Source: Asaia siamensis
GTDB lineage: Bacteria > Pseudomonadota > Alphaproteobacteria > Acetobacterales > Acetobacteraceae
Reading direction: 5' to 3'
NCBI RefSeq assembly: GCF_014635085.1
Contig: NZ_BMCH01000001.1
Coordinates: forward strand, 124,001 to 188,000
Length of the DNA: 64,000 nucleotides
Both the position numbers and the translations under genes were made by a program. Positions 43,244 through 51,965 of this stretch are shown piece by piece. Every line of letters begins with the position of its first letter. Within the stretch, counting starts at the first letter, position 1. Below the pieces are notes generated by a model. It ran no database searches and was not told where the DNA came from. It saw only the letters and a program-made list of their open reading frames with translations.

Positions 43244-45064
43244 ATGCGCGTGCGCCATTTCACGACCATGCTGCTGCTTTGCGGCACCGCGATCCCTGCT
43301 TCGGCCTTCGCTGCCAGCCAGTCGGACGACATCGCCGCCCTGCGTCGTGAAATGCTGGAAATGCGCGCGCAGATGCAGGGGCAGATTACCGATCTCAGGC
43401 ACGAACTGGCGAAAGAGCGCGCCTTGCGCCGCAAATCGGAGCTGGCACAGGCGCAGCCCGCCCATGAGGCGACAGAGGGCGCAGCAGGCAGAACGCATGC
43501 GCCCCGTCATGCTGCCCCCACACCGGTCCATGCAACGCGTAGCGAGCCTGCAACCGCTGTGGCAAGCACCCGATCGGCACCCGGAGGAAAGCCTGCGACT
43601 GACGTGACAACGGTTCAGCCGCATACGGTGCCCTCGACATCGGGACCGGTGCAGTTGGTGTCGGCCTCGGTCAGGGACGCAGGCAAGCCGTCGAACCCGC
43701 AAGTTGCCTATGACACTCATCTCATCCCGCCGCCTGATCATGGCCTGAACATGTCTCTGGCCGATTTTCGTCGCGCCTCACGTACGGCCGAGACGGTTGA
43801 TATTGGCGGGATCAGGATCGGCTTTCCGGCCGGACGTCCGACCATCGCGTCAAGTGACGGGCTCTATGCCTTCTCGGTCGGTCTCGTCATGCATCTCGAT
43901 CTTGGCGGGTTTCCGTCTTCGGGTGGCGCGGCACAGGGGCAGACGGGTCGTTTCCCGAAAATGAACGAGAATGCCCGTCGCCTGCGTCTGCCGCTGACAT
44001 GGCGTTATGGCAATCTTCTGGCCAATCTCACCCCGGAATGGGGCCGTACGGTTGATGGAACGGCAGGGCTGTATGAGGCGAATATCGTCTATAGCGGCAT
44101 CCATAATTCGCAATTCACTGTCGGCTATTATCAGCCGCGCGTGACCATGCAGGACTCGGAATCCTCCAACGGCTTCATCCTGATGGAGCGCGCATCGATT
44201 TCAGAAGTCGTGCGTCAGATCGCTGCGGGCGATACGAGGCTGAGTGTGGGAGGGCGCACGCATCAGAAACGCTGGTATCTGGGGGCTTATCTGACCGGCC
44301 AGACCTATGGCGACCGGACAGCCGACCCGACTGTCTCGGACAGCCAGATGGGCGGGCTTCTGCGCGTTGCCGGGCGGCCTGTCGCGACGGAGAATGTGGA
44401 TCTGCATCTGGGCATCTCCTCCACAATGTCCTTCAAGCGTAACCAGACCGCGCAGGGGCGTGTGCTGTCGATCAGCGACCGTCCTGAAATCCGCCTGACC
44501 AATGAGCGTCTTGTGTCGAGTGGCACGATTGCCGATGTCGGCAAGGTCTGGGCTGTCGGGCCGGAAATAGCCCTGCGTTACGACAAGGCGGTGATTCAGG
44601 CCGAATATTATCATATCGGAGTAGACCGGAATGCCGACGCCCGCAGTAAAGGCCCGGCACCTAATCTCGGGTTCGATGGTTACTATGTCGCTGGCAGCTA
44701 TACGCTGTTCGGCCAGCCACGCCGCTACAGCCCCAAGGATGCGGCGTTTTCCGCGCCAGCGCCAAAGGAAGATGTCGATTTCTGGAACAACCAGTGGGGT
44801 GCGCTCGAGCTGGTCGGACGCTGGAGCGTCATGGATTTCAACAGCGATATCATCAAGGATATGCCGGCCTCTGCCACGGGAGGCGTACGCGGGGGCGTGC
44901 AGACCGTTTGGGCGGGCGGGTTGAACTGGTACATCAACCGCCATTTCCGCATTCAGCTGCAATACAGCCATATCAACGCCACGCGTTCGCAGACGGTAGG
45001 CAGCGTCAATACCAAGGGCCGTTCGATTGATGCACTGGGCAGCCGTATTCAGGCTGCCTTCTGA
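43244..45064 (+). CDS. Outer-membrane porin, OprO/OprP-like with N-terminal coiled coil (DcaP-like)
   Basis: 606 residues. A signal peptide (about 1-23) is followed by a heptad-like segment rich in Leu/Glu/Arg (IAALRREMLEMRAQMQGQITDL, in part; about 30-70) able to form a trimeric coiled coil. A Pro/Thr/Ala-rich linker to about 160 and a beta-barrel ending QAAF (terminal Phe) follow. The barrel has the pattern of the phosphate-selective porin O/P superfamily; DcaP-type trimeric porins share the coiled coil. The solute could be phosphate, a dicarboxylate or another anion. The gene stands alone, followed by a terminator shared with the Mla cluster. Confidence 0.85.
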   Translation: MRVRHFTTMLLLCGTAIPASAFAASQSDDIAALRREMLEMRAQMQGQITDLRHELAKERALRRKSELAQAQPAHEATEGAAGRTHAPRHAAPTPVHATRSEPATAVASTRSAPGGKPATDVTTVQPHTVPSTSGPVQLVSASVRDAGKPSNPQVAYDTHLIPPPDHGLNMSLADFRRASRTAETVDIGGIRIGFPAGRPTIASSDGLYAFSVGLVMHLDLGGFPSSGGAAQGQTGRFPKMNENARRLRLPLTWRYGNLLANLTPEWGRTVDGTAGLYEANIVYSGIHNSQFTVGYYQPRVTMQDSESSNGFILMERASISEVVRQIAAGDTRLSVGGRTHQKRWYLGAYLTGQTYGDRTADPTVSDSQMGGLLRVAGRPVATENVDLHLGISSTMSFKRNQTAQGRVLSISDRPEIRLTNERLVSSGTIADVGKVWAVGPEIALRYDKAVIQAEYYHIGVDRNADARSKGPAPNLGFDGYYVAGSYTLFGQPRRYSPKDAAFSAPAPKEDVDFWNNQWGALELVGRWSVMDFNSDIIKDMPASATGGVRGGVQTVWAGGLNWYINRHFRIQLQYSHINATRSQTVGSVNTKGRSIDALGSRIQAAF

Positions 45065-45070
45065 GCCGGG

Positions 45071-45096
45071 GCATCGCGGAATTGATCCCGCGATGC
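45071..45096. terminator. Hairpin between porin and pqiC-like genes
   Basis: GCATCGCGG (45071-45079) pairs with CCGCGATGC (45088-45096) around an 8-nt loop in the 36-nt gap between convergent stops. It can serve both transcripts. The T-content behind it is weak. Confidence 0.6.
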
Positions 45097-45100
45097 AGTT

Positions 45101-45667
45101 CTAGCGCGTGGCGAGACTTGCTGCGATCTTGTCAGCCAGCTGCTCGAAAAGCTTCTGAAGCAGTGCCGCCTTGGCGGCATCGTCCGTCACGCTCCCCTGC
45201 ACGCTGACGGAAGCGCGGCCCTGACGCGGCGGGCTGGTTTCGTCGCGGGGCAATTCGGTCCAAGAAGCGATCAGTGTGGCCTGACCTTGCTGAAGCAGGT
45301 CCATACGCTCGATGGTGATCCCAAGGCGTGACTCGGGCGTGTCGAGCGGCGGATAGGCCGTGACCATGCGTTGGGGCCAATCCTGCGACAGTCGTGCCAC
45401 GATCAGATCGGTCGCGGATTGCGACAGGCGGCTCGCCCAGCGTCCATTGCTGCTGCGAACGAGACGACTGCCATCACGCACCAGGATATCCTGCGTATCG
45501 AGATAATCGGGCATCGACACACGCGGCACGTAGGTGACCGGCGCGTTTCTGGGGGCGAGCGTGATGTCGCTCGCAGTCGGGGCGATTGTGTAGAACTGGA
45601 CCGGTGCCGAGGCGCAGCCCGAGAGCAGACCCAGAGCGAGCACGAAGAGAAGGGGGCGCGGGCTCAT
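45101..45667 (-). CDS. PqiC-like lipoprotein of an Mla-type transporter
   Basis: 188 residues. A signal peptide ends in the lipobox LLSGC, with the lipidated Cys near residue 18. The mature part starts FYTIAPTA and carries the family pattern around VPRVSMPDYLDTQDILVRDG and RWASRLSQSATDLIVARL. This matches the ABC-type transport auxiliary lipoprotein (PqiC/YmbA) family, outer-membrane partners of MCE systems. It overlaps the mlaD-like stop by 4 nt and is the last gene of a four-gene unit. Confidence 0.88.
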   Translation of the reverse strand: MSPRPLLFVLALGLLSGCASAPVQFYTIAPTASDITLAPRNAPVTYVPRVSMPDYLDTQDILVRDGSRLVRSSNGRWASRLSQSATDLIVARLSQDWPQRMVTAYPPLDTPESRLGITIERMDLLQQGQATLIASWTELPRDETSPPRQGRASVSVQGSVTDDAAKAALLQKLFEQLADKIAASLATR

Positions 45668-46626
45668 TGGCGGCGTCCTGTCAGCAGAAGTTGCGGATTG
45701 CGCTCGACGTCATTGGCAAAACCGCGCAGCGCGGCGGCGGCGGCGGCGATATCGCGCAGGCTCGACTCCAGATTGGTGCGGTCGATCGAGCGCGGAGACG
45801 TCATGCCCTGAAGATTCGCCATGGTCTTGTTGGCGTTGGCCATGGTGTCACGGCTGGTCTGGAGCAGGGTGTGCAGCTCCTGACCGCGCGCCGAAAGCTG
45901 ATCGCTGCCGGTGGAGGCCAGACGATCGACACTCTGCAGCGTGTGCAGCAATTGCGGTTGAAGGGCCACGATCATGTCGTGGGCGGCATCGACCGTGGCG
46001 CGGCTGTGGTCTGATGTCTGCTGCACGCTGTCGACAAGTGCCGGCAGGCGCTGGTCGAGCGTATCGGCAAGGTGATGAATGACCGCAAGCGTGGCAGCAG
46101 CATCATCGCTGATCTGGCGCAGTGGCAGATGGGTCAGCGTATTGGTGATGGCCTGAATTGACGACTGACGCGTCGGAATCTCGATTTCGTTGGTCAGATT
46201 GGGATGAAGCACGGCCGGCGTTCCGGGAGAGACATCGAGATCGATCTGGGATGTGCCGGTCACGAAGCTCTTCAGATTCATTTCACCGCGCAATCCGTGC
46301 GCGACCAGATCGCGCAGATCGGGCAGGTGGCCATGTTTTTCGCCAGCGACCAGAATATCGTCACGGCGTACGGTCACATAGACCGGAATATAGGCCTCGC
46401 GTGTCTTGGGGTCGTATTCGATGGCGATGCGATCCACGGCCCCGACCTGAACCCCGCGGAAATTGACAGGGGCGCCGACCGAAAGCCCGTTTGTAGAGCC
46501 GCGGAAAATCAGCACGGCCCGATCTGTATGGGTGAAGGGGTGAAAATTACCGAAAAAGACGAAGGCGCCGACCATGAGCGTCAGCCCCCCCAGAACGAAC
46601 GCACCGACAAGCGCCTGTCTGTTCAT
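45664..46626 (-). CDS. MlaD/MCE-domain lipid-transport protein
   Basis: 320 residues. A signal-anchor helix (about 8-30, VGAFVLGGLTLMVGAFVFF) is followed by the MCE domain (AVLIFRGSTNGLSVGAPVNFRGVQVGAV, in part). A long helical C-terminus of about 170 residues follows, in which LP, Thr, Asp and His recur. MCE proteins bind phospholipids in the periplasm and pair with MlaE/MlaF permease complexes. The helical tail suggests a tube-like assembly as in PqiB/YebT-type proteins, although only one MCE domain is present. It overlaps the mlaF-like gene by 4 nt. Confidence 0.92.
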   Translation of the reverse strand: MNRQALVGAFVLGGLTLMVGAFVFFGNFHPFTHTDRAVLIFRGSTNGLSVGAPVNFRGVQVGAVDRIAIEYDPKTREAYIPVYVTVRRDDILVAGEKHGHLPDLRDLVAHGLRGEMNLKSFVTGTSQIDLDVSPGTPAVLHPNLTNEIEIPTRQSSIQAITNTLTHLPLRQISDDAAATLAVIHHLADTLDQRLPALVDSVQQTSDHSRATVDAAHDMIVALQPQLLHTLQSVDRLASTGSDQLSARGQELHTLLQTSRDTMANANKTMANLQGMTSPRSIDRTNLESSLRDIAAAAAALRGFANDVERNPQLLLTGRRQ

Positions 46627-47393
46627 GATGCAGTTCCTTCTTCGTTTCGTTGTCTGTTCATGAAGGCATGAACCTGAGGGTCGGTGCAGTGATCGCGCAA
46701 CTCGCGCGGCGAGCCAGAGGCGATGGGGCGCTTGGTGATGGCATCGAGAAAAATACCATCATCGGCAATGGTGAACAGGCTGGGCAATTCATGGCTGACA
46801 ATCACAATGGTCGCACCGAGCCCATCGCGCAGATTGAGAATGAGGTCATCCAGCCTTGCAGAGGTAATGGGGTCGAGTCCTGCGGAAGGCTCATCGAAAA
46901 ACAGGATATCCGGGTCGAGTGCCAGCGCGCGCGCGAGGCCGGCGCGCTTGCGCATGCCACCGCTGATTTCAGACGGGGTAAGGTCGATCGCATCCAGAAG
47001 CCCGACAAGCGCCAGCTTGAGTTCGACCAGTCGCCTGATGGCGCGCGGGCCGAGATTGGTGAACATCTGCAGTGGCAGGGCGACATTCTCGCCAACGGTC
47101 ATTGAACTCCACAGCGCGCCGCTCTGGAACAGCACGCCAAAACGATGATTGAGTTCGGTGCGCTGTGCATCGGTGCCTGCCCAGTAATCCTGGGTGCCGA
47201 CATGAAAACTGCCTGTTCTGGGGCGCAGCAGGCCGATCATGCTTTTGAGCAGGGTCGATTTGCCGCAGCCCGACCCGCCCATGACGGCGAAGATACTGCC
47301 ACGTTTGACAGAAAGCGAGATGTCGGACTGGATCACTTTTGGCCCGAAAGCCAGAGTGACATCCTGCATGGTCATGATGGAATCCTGCGCCAT
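46623..47393 (-). CDS. MlaF-type ABC ATPase
   Basis: 256 residues. Walker A GGSGCGKSTLLKS (about 35-47), the Mla-specific signature ISGGMRKRAGLARAL, Walker B ILFFDEPSAGLDP and the H-loop VIVSHELPSLF are intact. The GMRKR form of the ABC signature is characteristic of MlaF and Mkl proteins. It powers phospholipid or related lipid transport with MlaE, MlaD and the lipoprotein. The ATG lies 3 nt after the permease stop, and the mlaD-like gene overlaps it by 4 nt. Confidence 0.95.
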   Translation of the reverse strand: MAQDSIMTMQDVTLAFGPKVIQSDISLSVKRGSIFAVMGGSGCGKSTLLKSMIGLLRPRTGSFHVGTQDYWAGTDAQRTELNHRFGVLFQSGALWSSMTVGENVALPLQMFTNLGPRAIRRLVELKLALVGLLDAIDLTPSEISGGMRKRAGLARALALDPDILFFDEPSAGLDPITSARLDDLILNLRDGLGATIVIVSHELPSLFTIADDGIFLDAITKRPIASGSPRELRDHCTDPQVHAFMNRQRNEEGTAS

Positions 47394-47396
47394 GGC

Positions 47397-48554
47397 TCAG
47401 ATCCCCACGCTATTGGCAATAATGGCAAACAGGGCGTCGAGTGCAATCACACCCACGATGCCGATCACGACGGCGTGGGTGGCGGCAATGCCGACATCAG
47501 CGGCAGAGCGCCCTGCCTTGAGGCCGATGCGGCAGCTGGTCAGTCCGATGAAGGCGCCAAAAACGATGCTCTTGATGAAGCCGAAGATGAACTGGCCGAT
47601 ACCGAAGGCAATGATGGTCTGATGAAAATAGCCCAGGCTCGTGATGTCGAGCATCGAGATGGCCACGATATAGCCGCCCAGCATGCCAATCAGACAGCCA
47701 TAGAGATAGAGAAACGGCATGGTGAACACGAGCGACAAAACGGCAGGCAGAATGAGATAGGACGAGACCGATATGCCGAAAACCTTCAAGGCGTCGATTT
47801 CCTCATTGCCTTGCATGGTCGAGATGCGGGCGGCATAGGCCCCACCTGTGCGGCCCGCCATGATGATGGCGGTCATGACCGCAGCCATCTCACGCACCGT
47901 GGCAATGCCGACAAGGCTTGCCACATAGATGCCTGCGGCAAATTTCTGCAATTGTACCGCGCCGACGAAAGCCAGAATGGCCCCGACCAGAAAATTCACG
48001 ACCCCGACAATCACGAGGGCGGACGGCCCGGCATTGTAGAGATCGCTCAGCAGATCGCTGCGTCTGAGGCCGGCCTTGCCGAAAAGCGAGCGATAGGCGG
48101 CCAGGCAGGTACGGCCGGCGAGCCCCGCCACGATGCCGATCTCTGCAAGGATGGCGATGGATCTGATGCCCACCCTTTCGAGAAAGGGAAGTTTTTTGCT
48201 GCGTGTCGGCAGAGCCGGGGCTGCCCTGTCTGGCAGGAGGTTGAGCAATTGCTGCATCGGATGCGGCAATGAGCCGATATCGAAGACCTTGCCTGACTCG
48301 TCGCAGGCGCGTCTGACATCCCACAGGAAGGCAATCAGCCCCGTGTCCCAGTTGGACACATTCCGCGTATCGCAGGTGAGCGAGGCGCCGACGCTGGCGA
48401 TATCACCGGAGAACTGGGGAAGTGTCGCGTCATGGCTCAGCCATGATCCGGACAGGACAAGGCAGGAAACGCCTTTGCTGGCATCCATACGCCAGTCCGG
48501 CGGCGTGTCAGAGGCCGCGGCGCCATGAGAAGCTGGGATCTCTGTCAGGACCAT
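47397..48554 (-). CDS. MlaE-type permease with N-terminal STAS-like domain
   Basis: 385 residues from the ATG at 48554; a GTG at 48650 would extend it by 32 residues. Neither start has a strong ribosome-binding site, so the N-terminus is uncertain. Residues about 20-110 look like a STAS domain (LVLSGSWLSHDATLPQFSG, then NVSNWDTGLIAFLWDVRRACDESGKVFDIGSLP, in part). The permease half has FLVGAILAFVGAVQLQKFAAGIYVASLVGIATVREMAAVMTAIIMAGRTGGAYAARISTMQGNEEIDAL, in part, which is the conserved MlaE block. Fused STAS domains occur in alphaproteobacterial MlaE proteins and may replace MlaB. It is the first gene of the lipid-transport unit. Confidence 0.9.
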   Translation of the reverse strand: MVLTEIPASHGAAASDTPPDWRMDASKGVSCLVLSGSWLSHDATLPQFSGDIASVGASLTCDTRNVSNWDTGLIAFLWDVRRACDESGKVFDIGSLPHPMQQLLNLLPDRAAPALPTRSKKLPFLERVGIRSIAILAEIGIVAGLAGRTCLAAYRSLFGKAGLRRSDLLSDLYNAGPSALVIVGVVNFLVGAILAFVGAVQLQKFAAGIYVASLVGIATVREMAAVMTAIIMAGRTGGAYAARISTMQGNEEIDALKVFGISVSSYLILPAVLSLVFTMPFLYLYGCLIGMLGGYIVAISMLDITSLGYFHQTIIAFGIGQFIFGFIKSIVFGAFIGLTSCRIGLKAGRSAADVGIAATHAVVIGIVGVIALDALFAIIANSVGI

Positions 48555-48753
48555 GAAGGAGGCTTTGCGTGCGATGCGGTCATGTTCGTGTATTCTGATC
48601 GCATGCGCAGGGTCTGGCAAGAATGAGCCCCCTCGACAGGGGGTATTCACGCAAGCTTTGATCGCAACAGCTCGGAATGTCGTCCAGATCGAGCCCGGTT
48701 GCAGTCAATGATGCCAGTCTGTTTGCCTCGCTCCAGGTCAGGAGGCGCGCGAG

Positions 48754-49653
48754 TTAGTGTGTCTCGAGATAGAACTCGACTGGCACAGTCAGGGTAAGCG
48801 TGGCTCCCTCGATCGTATCGGGTGGCTCGGGCAAGGGCTCGGCGCGGCGGATGAGAGCCAGTGTCTCCTCATCGAGAAGCGTGTAGCCCGTGGGGCGCAC
48901 GATAGAGGCGGCCAAAACATGGCCCTTGCGGTCCATGGTAAAGCGCAGCATCGGCGTACCTTCCTGATGCTCGGCCTGTGCCTGGGGCGGGTAGCGCTTG
49001 AACCGCTCCAGACGCGCCAGAAGCTTGCCTTGCCAGCTTTCCTTGGCCTGAGAGGCCTCGCGCGACGACGGAGCTCCCTTGGCATTGGTGGCCGAAACCG
49101 TCGAGAGCGGCGCATCCGAAGGCGGGGGTGCCGTGTCGGCAGTCGACTGGGTAGGGATTGGCGGCGGCAGATGCTTTGGCATAGGCGGTGAGGGAGCCAC
49201 CTTGCGATGCACTGGCACGACCTTGATCTTTTGTGGAACCGGTACGGGCGGCAGAGGTGCCGGGGAAGGCGGGGCCATCACCTCAGGTGGTTTCTCCGGT
49301 GCCGGGGGCTCGGGGGTCGCCATCTGCGGGGGGCCGGGCGGGCGTTCCTGCGGTGGGGCAGGCACACTGGCGGGTTCAGGCGCGAGATCGATCGCAATGG
49401 CCGCGGGTGGTGGCGAGTAAGGGGGTGGAGAACTTGACGGGACCATTGCCACCAGACCCAGCGCCAGCCCTGCCACCAGCGCGACGGTGGCAGCCGAATA
49501 GCCTCCGCAGCGACGGCGCAATGCGGCCTCGCGTTGCAGATGCATCTGATAGGCCTGCCGGAACGGCATGATGGCTGCGTGCCCTGAGGCGGTCAGGGCA
49601 GGGGAAGCGGCAGGGCTTGCAGGCAGGGAGGGACGCAGATCGCGAGCCGTCAC
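48754..49653 (-). CDS. tonB: TonB energy transducer
   Basis: 299 residues. A cytoplasmic N-terminus of about 40 residues precedes a single transmembrane helix (TVALVAGLALGLVAMVPSS, about 56-74). A long Pro-rich periplasmic spacer (many PPP, APP and EP/KP units, about 75-200) and a C-terminal TonB domain follow. The domain shows RYPPQAQAEHQEGTPMLRFTMDRKGHVLAASIVRPTGYTLLDEETLALIRRAEPLP, in part. It transmits the proton-motive force from ExbB/ExbD to outer-membrane receptors, two of which are in this window. It overlaps the exbD gene by 4 nt. Confidence 0.93.
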   Translation of the reverse strand: MTARDLRPSLPASPAASPALTASGHAAIMPFRQAYQMHLQREAALRRRCGGYSAATVALVAGLALGLVAMVPSSSPPPYSPPPAAIAIDLAPEPASVPAPPQERPPGPPQMATPEPPAPEKPPEVMAPPSPAPLPPVPVPQKIKVVPVHRKVAPSPPMPKHLPPPIPTQSTADTAPPPSDAPLSTVSATNAKGAPSSREASQAKESWQGKLLARLERFKRYPPQAQAEHQEGTPMLRFTMDRKGHVLAASIVRPTGYTLLDEETLALIRRAEPLPEPPDTIEGATLTLTVPVEFYLETH

Positions 49654-50084
49654 GGTTCGTCACCCTCCTCCTGGCCTTGCAGATTGACCAGTGCGACCTT
49701 GAGGAAACCGGATTTACGCAGGAGATCCATGGCCTTCATGAGCGTCTCGTAATCGACGGTCTTGTCTGCGCGCAGGAAGATGCGCTCATCCTTATGGCCG
49801 TTGGTGAGAGCCATGAGTCTGGCGGGCAGCGCGTCATTGCTGACATCGTCTTCACCCAAGGCAAGGCTGTGATCGGCCTTGACGGTGACGAAGATCGGGT
49901 TGGCCGGGCGCGGGGCGGGCTTCTGCGTGGAAGAAGGCAGATCGACCGGCACGTTCACGGTGCTGAGGGGCGCCGTCACCATGAAAATGACCAGCAGTAC
50001 GAGCATGACGTCAATCAGAGGCGTGACGTTCAGCTCATGGGCATCGAGTGCGGTGTCATCCGCATGGCGCATACGCAGGGCCAT
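49650..50084 (-). CDS. exbD: ExbD/TolR-family protein
   Basis: 144 residues. One N-terminal membrane helix carries the functional aspartate region (LNVTPLIDVMLVLLVIFMV, about 20-38; the Asp lies in PLIDV). The periplasmic domain ends with DLLRKSGFLKVALV. ExbD forms the proton channel with ExbB. The protein sits between exbB and tonB; it begins 2 nt after the exbB stop and overlaps tonB by 4 nt. Confidence 0.94.
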   Translation of the reverse strand: MALRMRHADDTALDAHELNVTPLIDVMLVLLVIFMVTAPLSTVNVPVDLPSSTQKPAPRPANPIFVTVKADHSLALGEDDVSNDALPARLMALTNGHKDERIFLRADKTVDYETLMKAMDLLRKSGFLKVALVNLQGQEEGDEP

Positions 50085-50086
50085 GA

Positions 50087-50839
50087 TCAGCGACCGGCCT
50101 GCTCGGCGCGCGGCGTGGCAAAGCGCAGCACCTGTGCGCCGTGGCTCTGCACATGAAGCCGGCTCAGATCGCGGGAGACAAGGCGCAGGATGAGCGCGGT
50201 AAGGTCACCCACCTGGGCCTTGCAGCCAAGGCACTGGCGGGAGAGATAATTATAGATGACGACGGCCGGAATGGCTGCGACGAGTCCGAGCGCTGTCGCC
50301 AGAAGGGCCTCGGCGATGCCCGGAGCCACCACGGCAAGGCTCGTGGCCTTGGTGGCCGCAATGCCGGTGAAGGAGGTCATGATGCCCCAGACTGTGCCGA
50401 ACAGACCGATGAACGGTGCCGTCGCACCAATCGTGGCCAGAATGCCCGTGCCGCGCATGAGGCGTCGGCCCTCGGCAGATTCCAGACGTTCGAGATGCAG
50501 CATGATGCGCTCTTTCAGACCCTCGCGGTCTTCGAGCACATCGGCAGAGCGCGTCCACTCATTCGACGCTGCGCTCAGCAGCGCCTTGGCAATGCCGATA
50601 TCGGGGCAGAGCGTATGGGCGGCTTCAAGCGATGAGGCGTCTTCGAGCGTGATTTCGGTTCTGGTAAGCGCAGCTCTGACGCGGATCATCTCGACAACCT
50701 TGGCCGCAAAAACCGCCCAGCTGACCACGCAGGCCGCAATCAGCAGCAGCATCACACAGCGCACGACAAGACCGGCACCGAGAAACATCTCCCACGGCGT
50801 GAACGGAAGTGAGGCGAGATCGCCGACGGGCGTAGCCAT
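50087..50839 (-). CDS. exbB: ExbB/TolQ-family proton-channel subunit
   Basis: 250 residues from the ATG at 50839, chosen because AGGAGAG stands just upstream; a longer in-frame reading reaches 50869. Three hydrophobic helices are visible: residues about 20-45, the GTGILATIGATAPFIGLFGTVWGIMTSF block (in part) with the family glycine/proline motif, and the GIAEALLATALGLVAAIPAVVIYNYL helix (in part). It forms the pentameric channel with ExbD that drives TonB. It is the first gene of the exbB-exbD-tonB unit and divergent from a PiuC-type dioxygenase, a usual iron-related neighbour. Confidence 0.93.
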   Translation of the reverse strand: MATPVGDLASLPFTPWEMFLGAGLVVRCVMLLLIAACVVSWAVFAAKVVEMIRVRAALTRTEITLEDASSLEAAHTLCPDIGIAKALLSAASNEWTRSADVLEDREGLKERIMLHLERLESAEGRRLMRGTGILATIGATAPFIGLFGTVWGIMTSFTGIAATKATSLAVVAPGIAEALLATALGLVAAIPAVVIYNYLSRQCLGCKAQVGDLTALILRLVSRDLSRLHVQSHGAQVLRFATPRAEQAGR

Positions 50840-50929
50840 GGGGCTCTCCTGTTTTTTCTGGTGCCGCAACCCGCCTGCGGGCGCTTTCAGTTCTTGTTAC
50901 CGGGTGTAACCGTGCGGTCCTGATGTGTT

Positions 50930-50954
50930 AATCAGATTCATTCTCAATTACAAG
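50930..50954. promoter_or_regulatory. Possible Fur-type box between exbB and the dioxygenase
   Basis: The AT-rich sequence from 50930 to 50954 reads AATCAGATTCATTCTCAATT and onward. It contains GATTCATTCTC-like half sites reminiscent of bacterial Fur boxes (GATAATNATTNTC type). Both flanking units, exbBD-tonB and piuC, are commonly Fur-regulated. The match is partial, so this is a weak call. Confidence 0.3.
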
Positions 50955-50979
50955 AACTCGATTCCGAAGGAGAGCGCCC

Positions 50980-51663
50980 ATGCTGGTTCATATTCCCAAC
51001 GTCCTGACCGCAGACGAACTGCGCTATTGCCGTGAGACGCTCGAACGGGCGGCATGGCTTGATGGCAAGGTGACAGCGGGCCAGCAATCGGCAAAGGCGA
51101 AGAACAACCTGCAGGTGCCGCAGGATTCGGCGGAGTCTCGCGAACTGGGTGAAATTGTCCTGCGTGCGCTGGGTCGTAACCCGACCTTCAATAGTGCGGC
51201 CCTGCCGCTGCGCGTTTTCCCGCCGCTTTTCAACCGCTATGACATCGGCATGAAGTTCGGCGCTCATGTCGACAATGCGATCCGTCCTATCCCGGATAGC
51301 GGTTTTCGTATTCGCACCGATGTTTCCTCGACGCTCTTCATCACCGGTCCGGATGAATATGATGGCGGTGAACTGGTCATTCAGGACACGTATGGCGAGC
51401 AGCGCGTCAAGCTGCCTGCAGGCGACATGGTCGTCTATCCCTCGACCAGCCTGCACAGTGTAAGCGAGGTGACACGAGGCAGCCGCTGGGCGTCGTTCTT
51501 CTGGAGCCAGTCCATGGTGCGTGACGACACGAAGCGCGCGCTGCTTTATGATTTCGATCGCTCGATCATCGAAACACGCAAGACTCTGCCTGACGATCAT
51601 CCCGGCGTTCTGGGGCTGACCTCGACCTATCATAACCTGCTGCGTCAATGGGCCGAGCTGTAA
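50980..51663 (+). CDS. Fe(II)/2-oxoglutarate-dependent dioxygenase, PiuC family
   Basis: 227 residues, the normal length of the PKHD-type hydroxylase family. The iron triad is His96-x-Asp98 (in FGAHVDNAI) and His159 (in [10 protein letters not shown]), followed by Arg169 in VTRGSR for 2-oxoglutarate. N-terminal [21 protein letters not shown] and AKNNLQVP are family-typical. PiuC proteins are encoded next to siderophore receptors and often respond to iron. Their substrate is not settled. It is divergent from exbBD-tonB. The ATG follows a GGAG-like sequence. Confidence 0.93.
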   Translation: MLVHIPNVLTADELRYCRETLERAAWLDGKVTAGQQSAKAKNNLQVPQDSAESRELGEIVLRALGRNPTFNSAALPLRVFPPLFNRYDIGMKFGAHVDNAIRPIPDSGFRIRTDVSSTLFITGPDEYDGGELVIQDTYGEQRVKLPAGDMVVYPSTSLHSVSEVTRGSRWASFFWSQSMVRDDTKRALLYDFDRSIIETRKTLPDDHPGVLGLTSTYHNLLRQWAEL

Positions 51664-51752
51664 GGCCAAAGATTCATCCATTCCAGGCTGGCATCGCGGC
51701 AGGGCTTGGCTCTATGCCGGGGCTCTGACTTTCCGATTTCAGAGTGCCTGCC

Positions 51753-51965
51753 ATGTCTGTTTCCTGTTCTGGCATCCGGCTTCGGCACGGTTTTCTGGCC
51801 CTGCCATTCTGCCTGGTGCTTCTGCCACTGCCGTTTCTCTACGGCGCGTCCCTGCGTGTCATGGGGGTGCCGCTTGCGCTGGTCTGGCTTTTCGCCTGCC
51901 TGCCCCTGACGACACTCTGTCTCGCACTGGCCGTCAGGCCGGGTGAGCGAGAGACCGATCGATGA
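51753..51965 (+). CDS. DUF3311-type small membrane protein
   Basis: 70 residues from the ATG at 51753; a GTG three codons earlier is an alternative start. Two hydrophobic helices (about 13-35 and 40-60) flank a short loop ending LPFLYGASLRVMGVPLALVW, in which the pattern of DUF3311 (P-F-x-Y/F-G then a hydrophobic helix) can be read. DUF3311 genes commonly precede a sodium/solute symporter gene. Here the stop overlaps the symporter start by 4 nt (ATGA), supporting a two-gene unit in which the small protein may assist the carrier. Confidence 0.7.
   Translation: MSVSCSGIRLRHGFLALPFCLVLLPLPFLYGASLRVMGVPLALVWLFACLPLTTLCLALAVRPGERETDR

Noticed and set aside
47145-48272. 375-codon frame antisense to mlaE/mlaF
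   Set aside because: The opposite strand carries intact MlaE and MlaF motifs; this frame has only low-complexity charged sequence.
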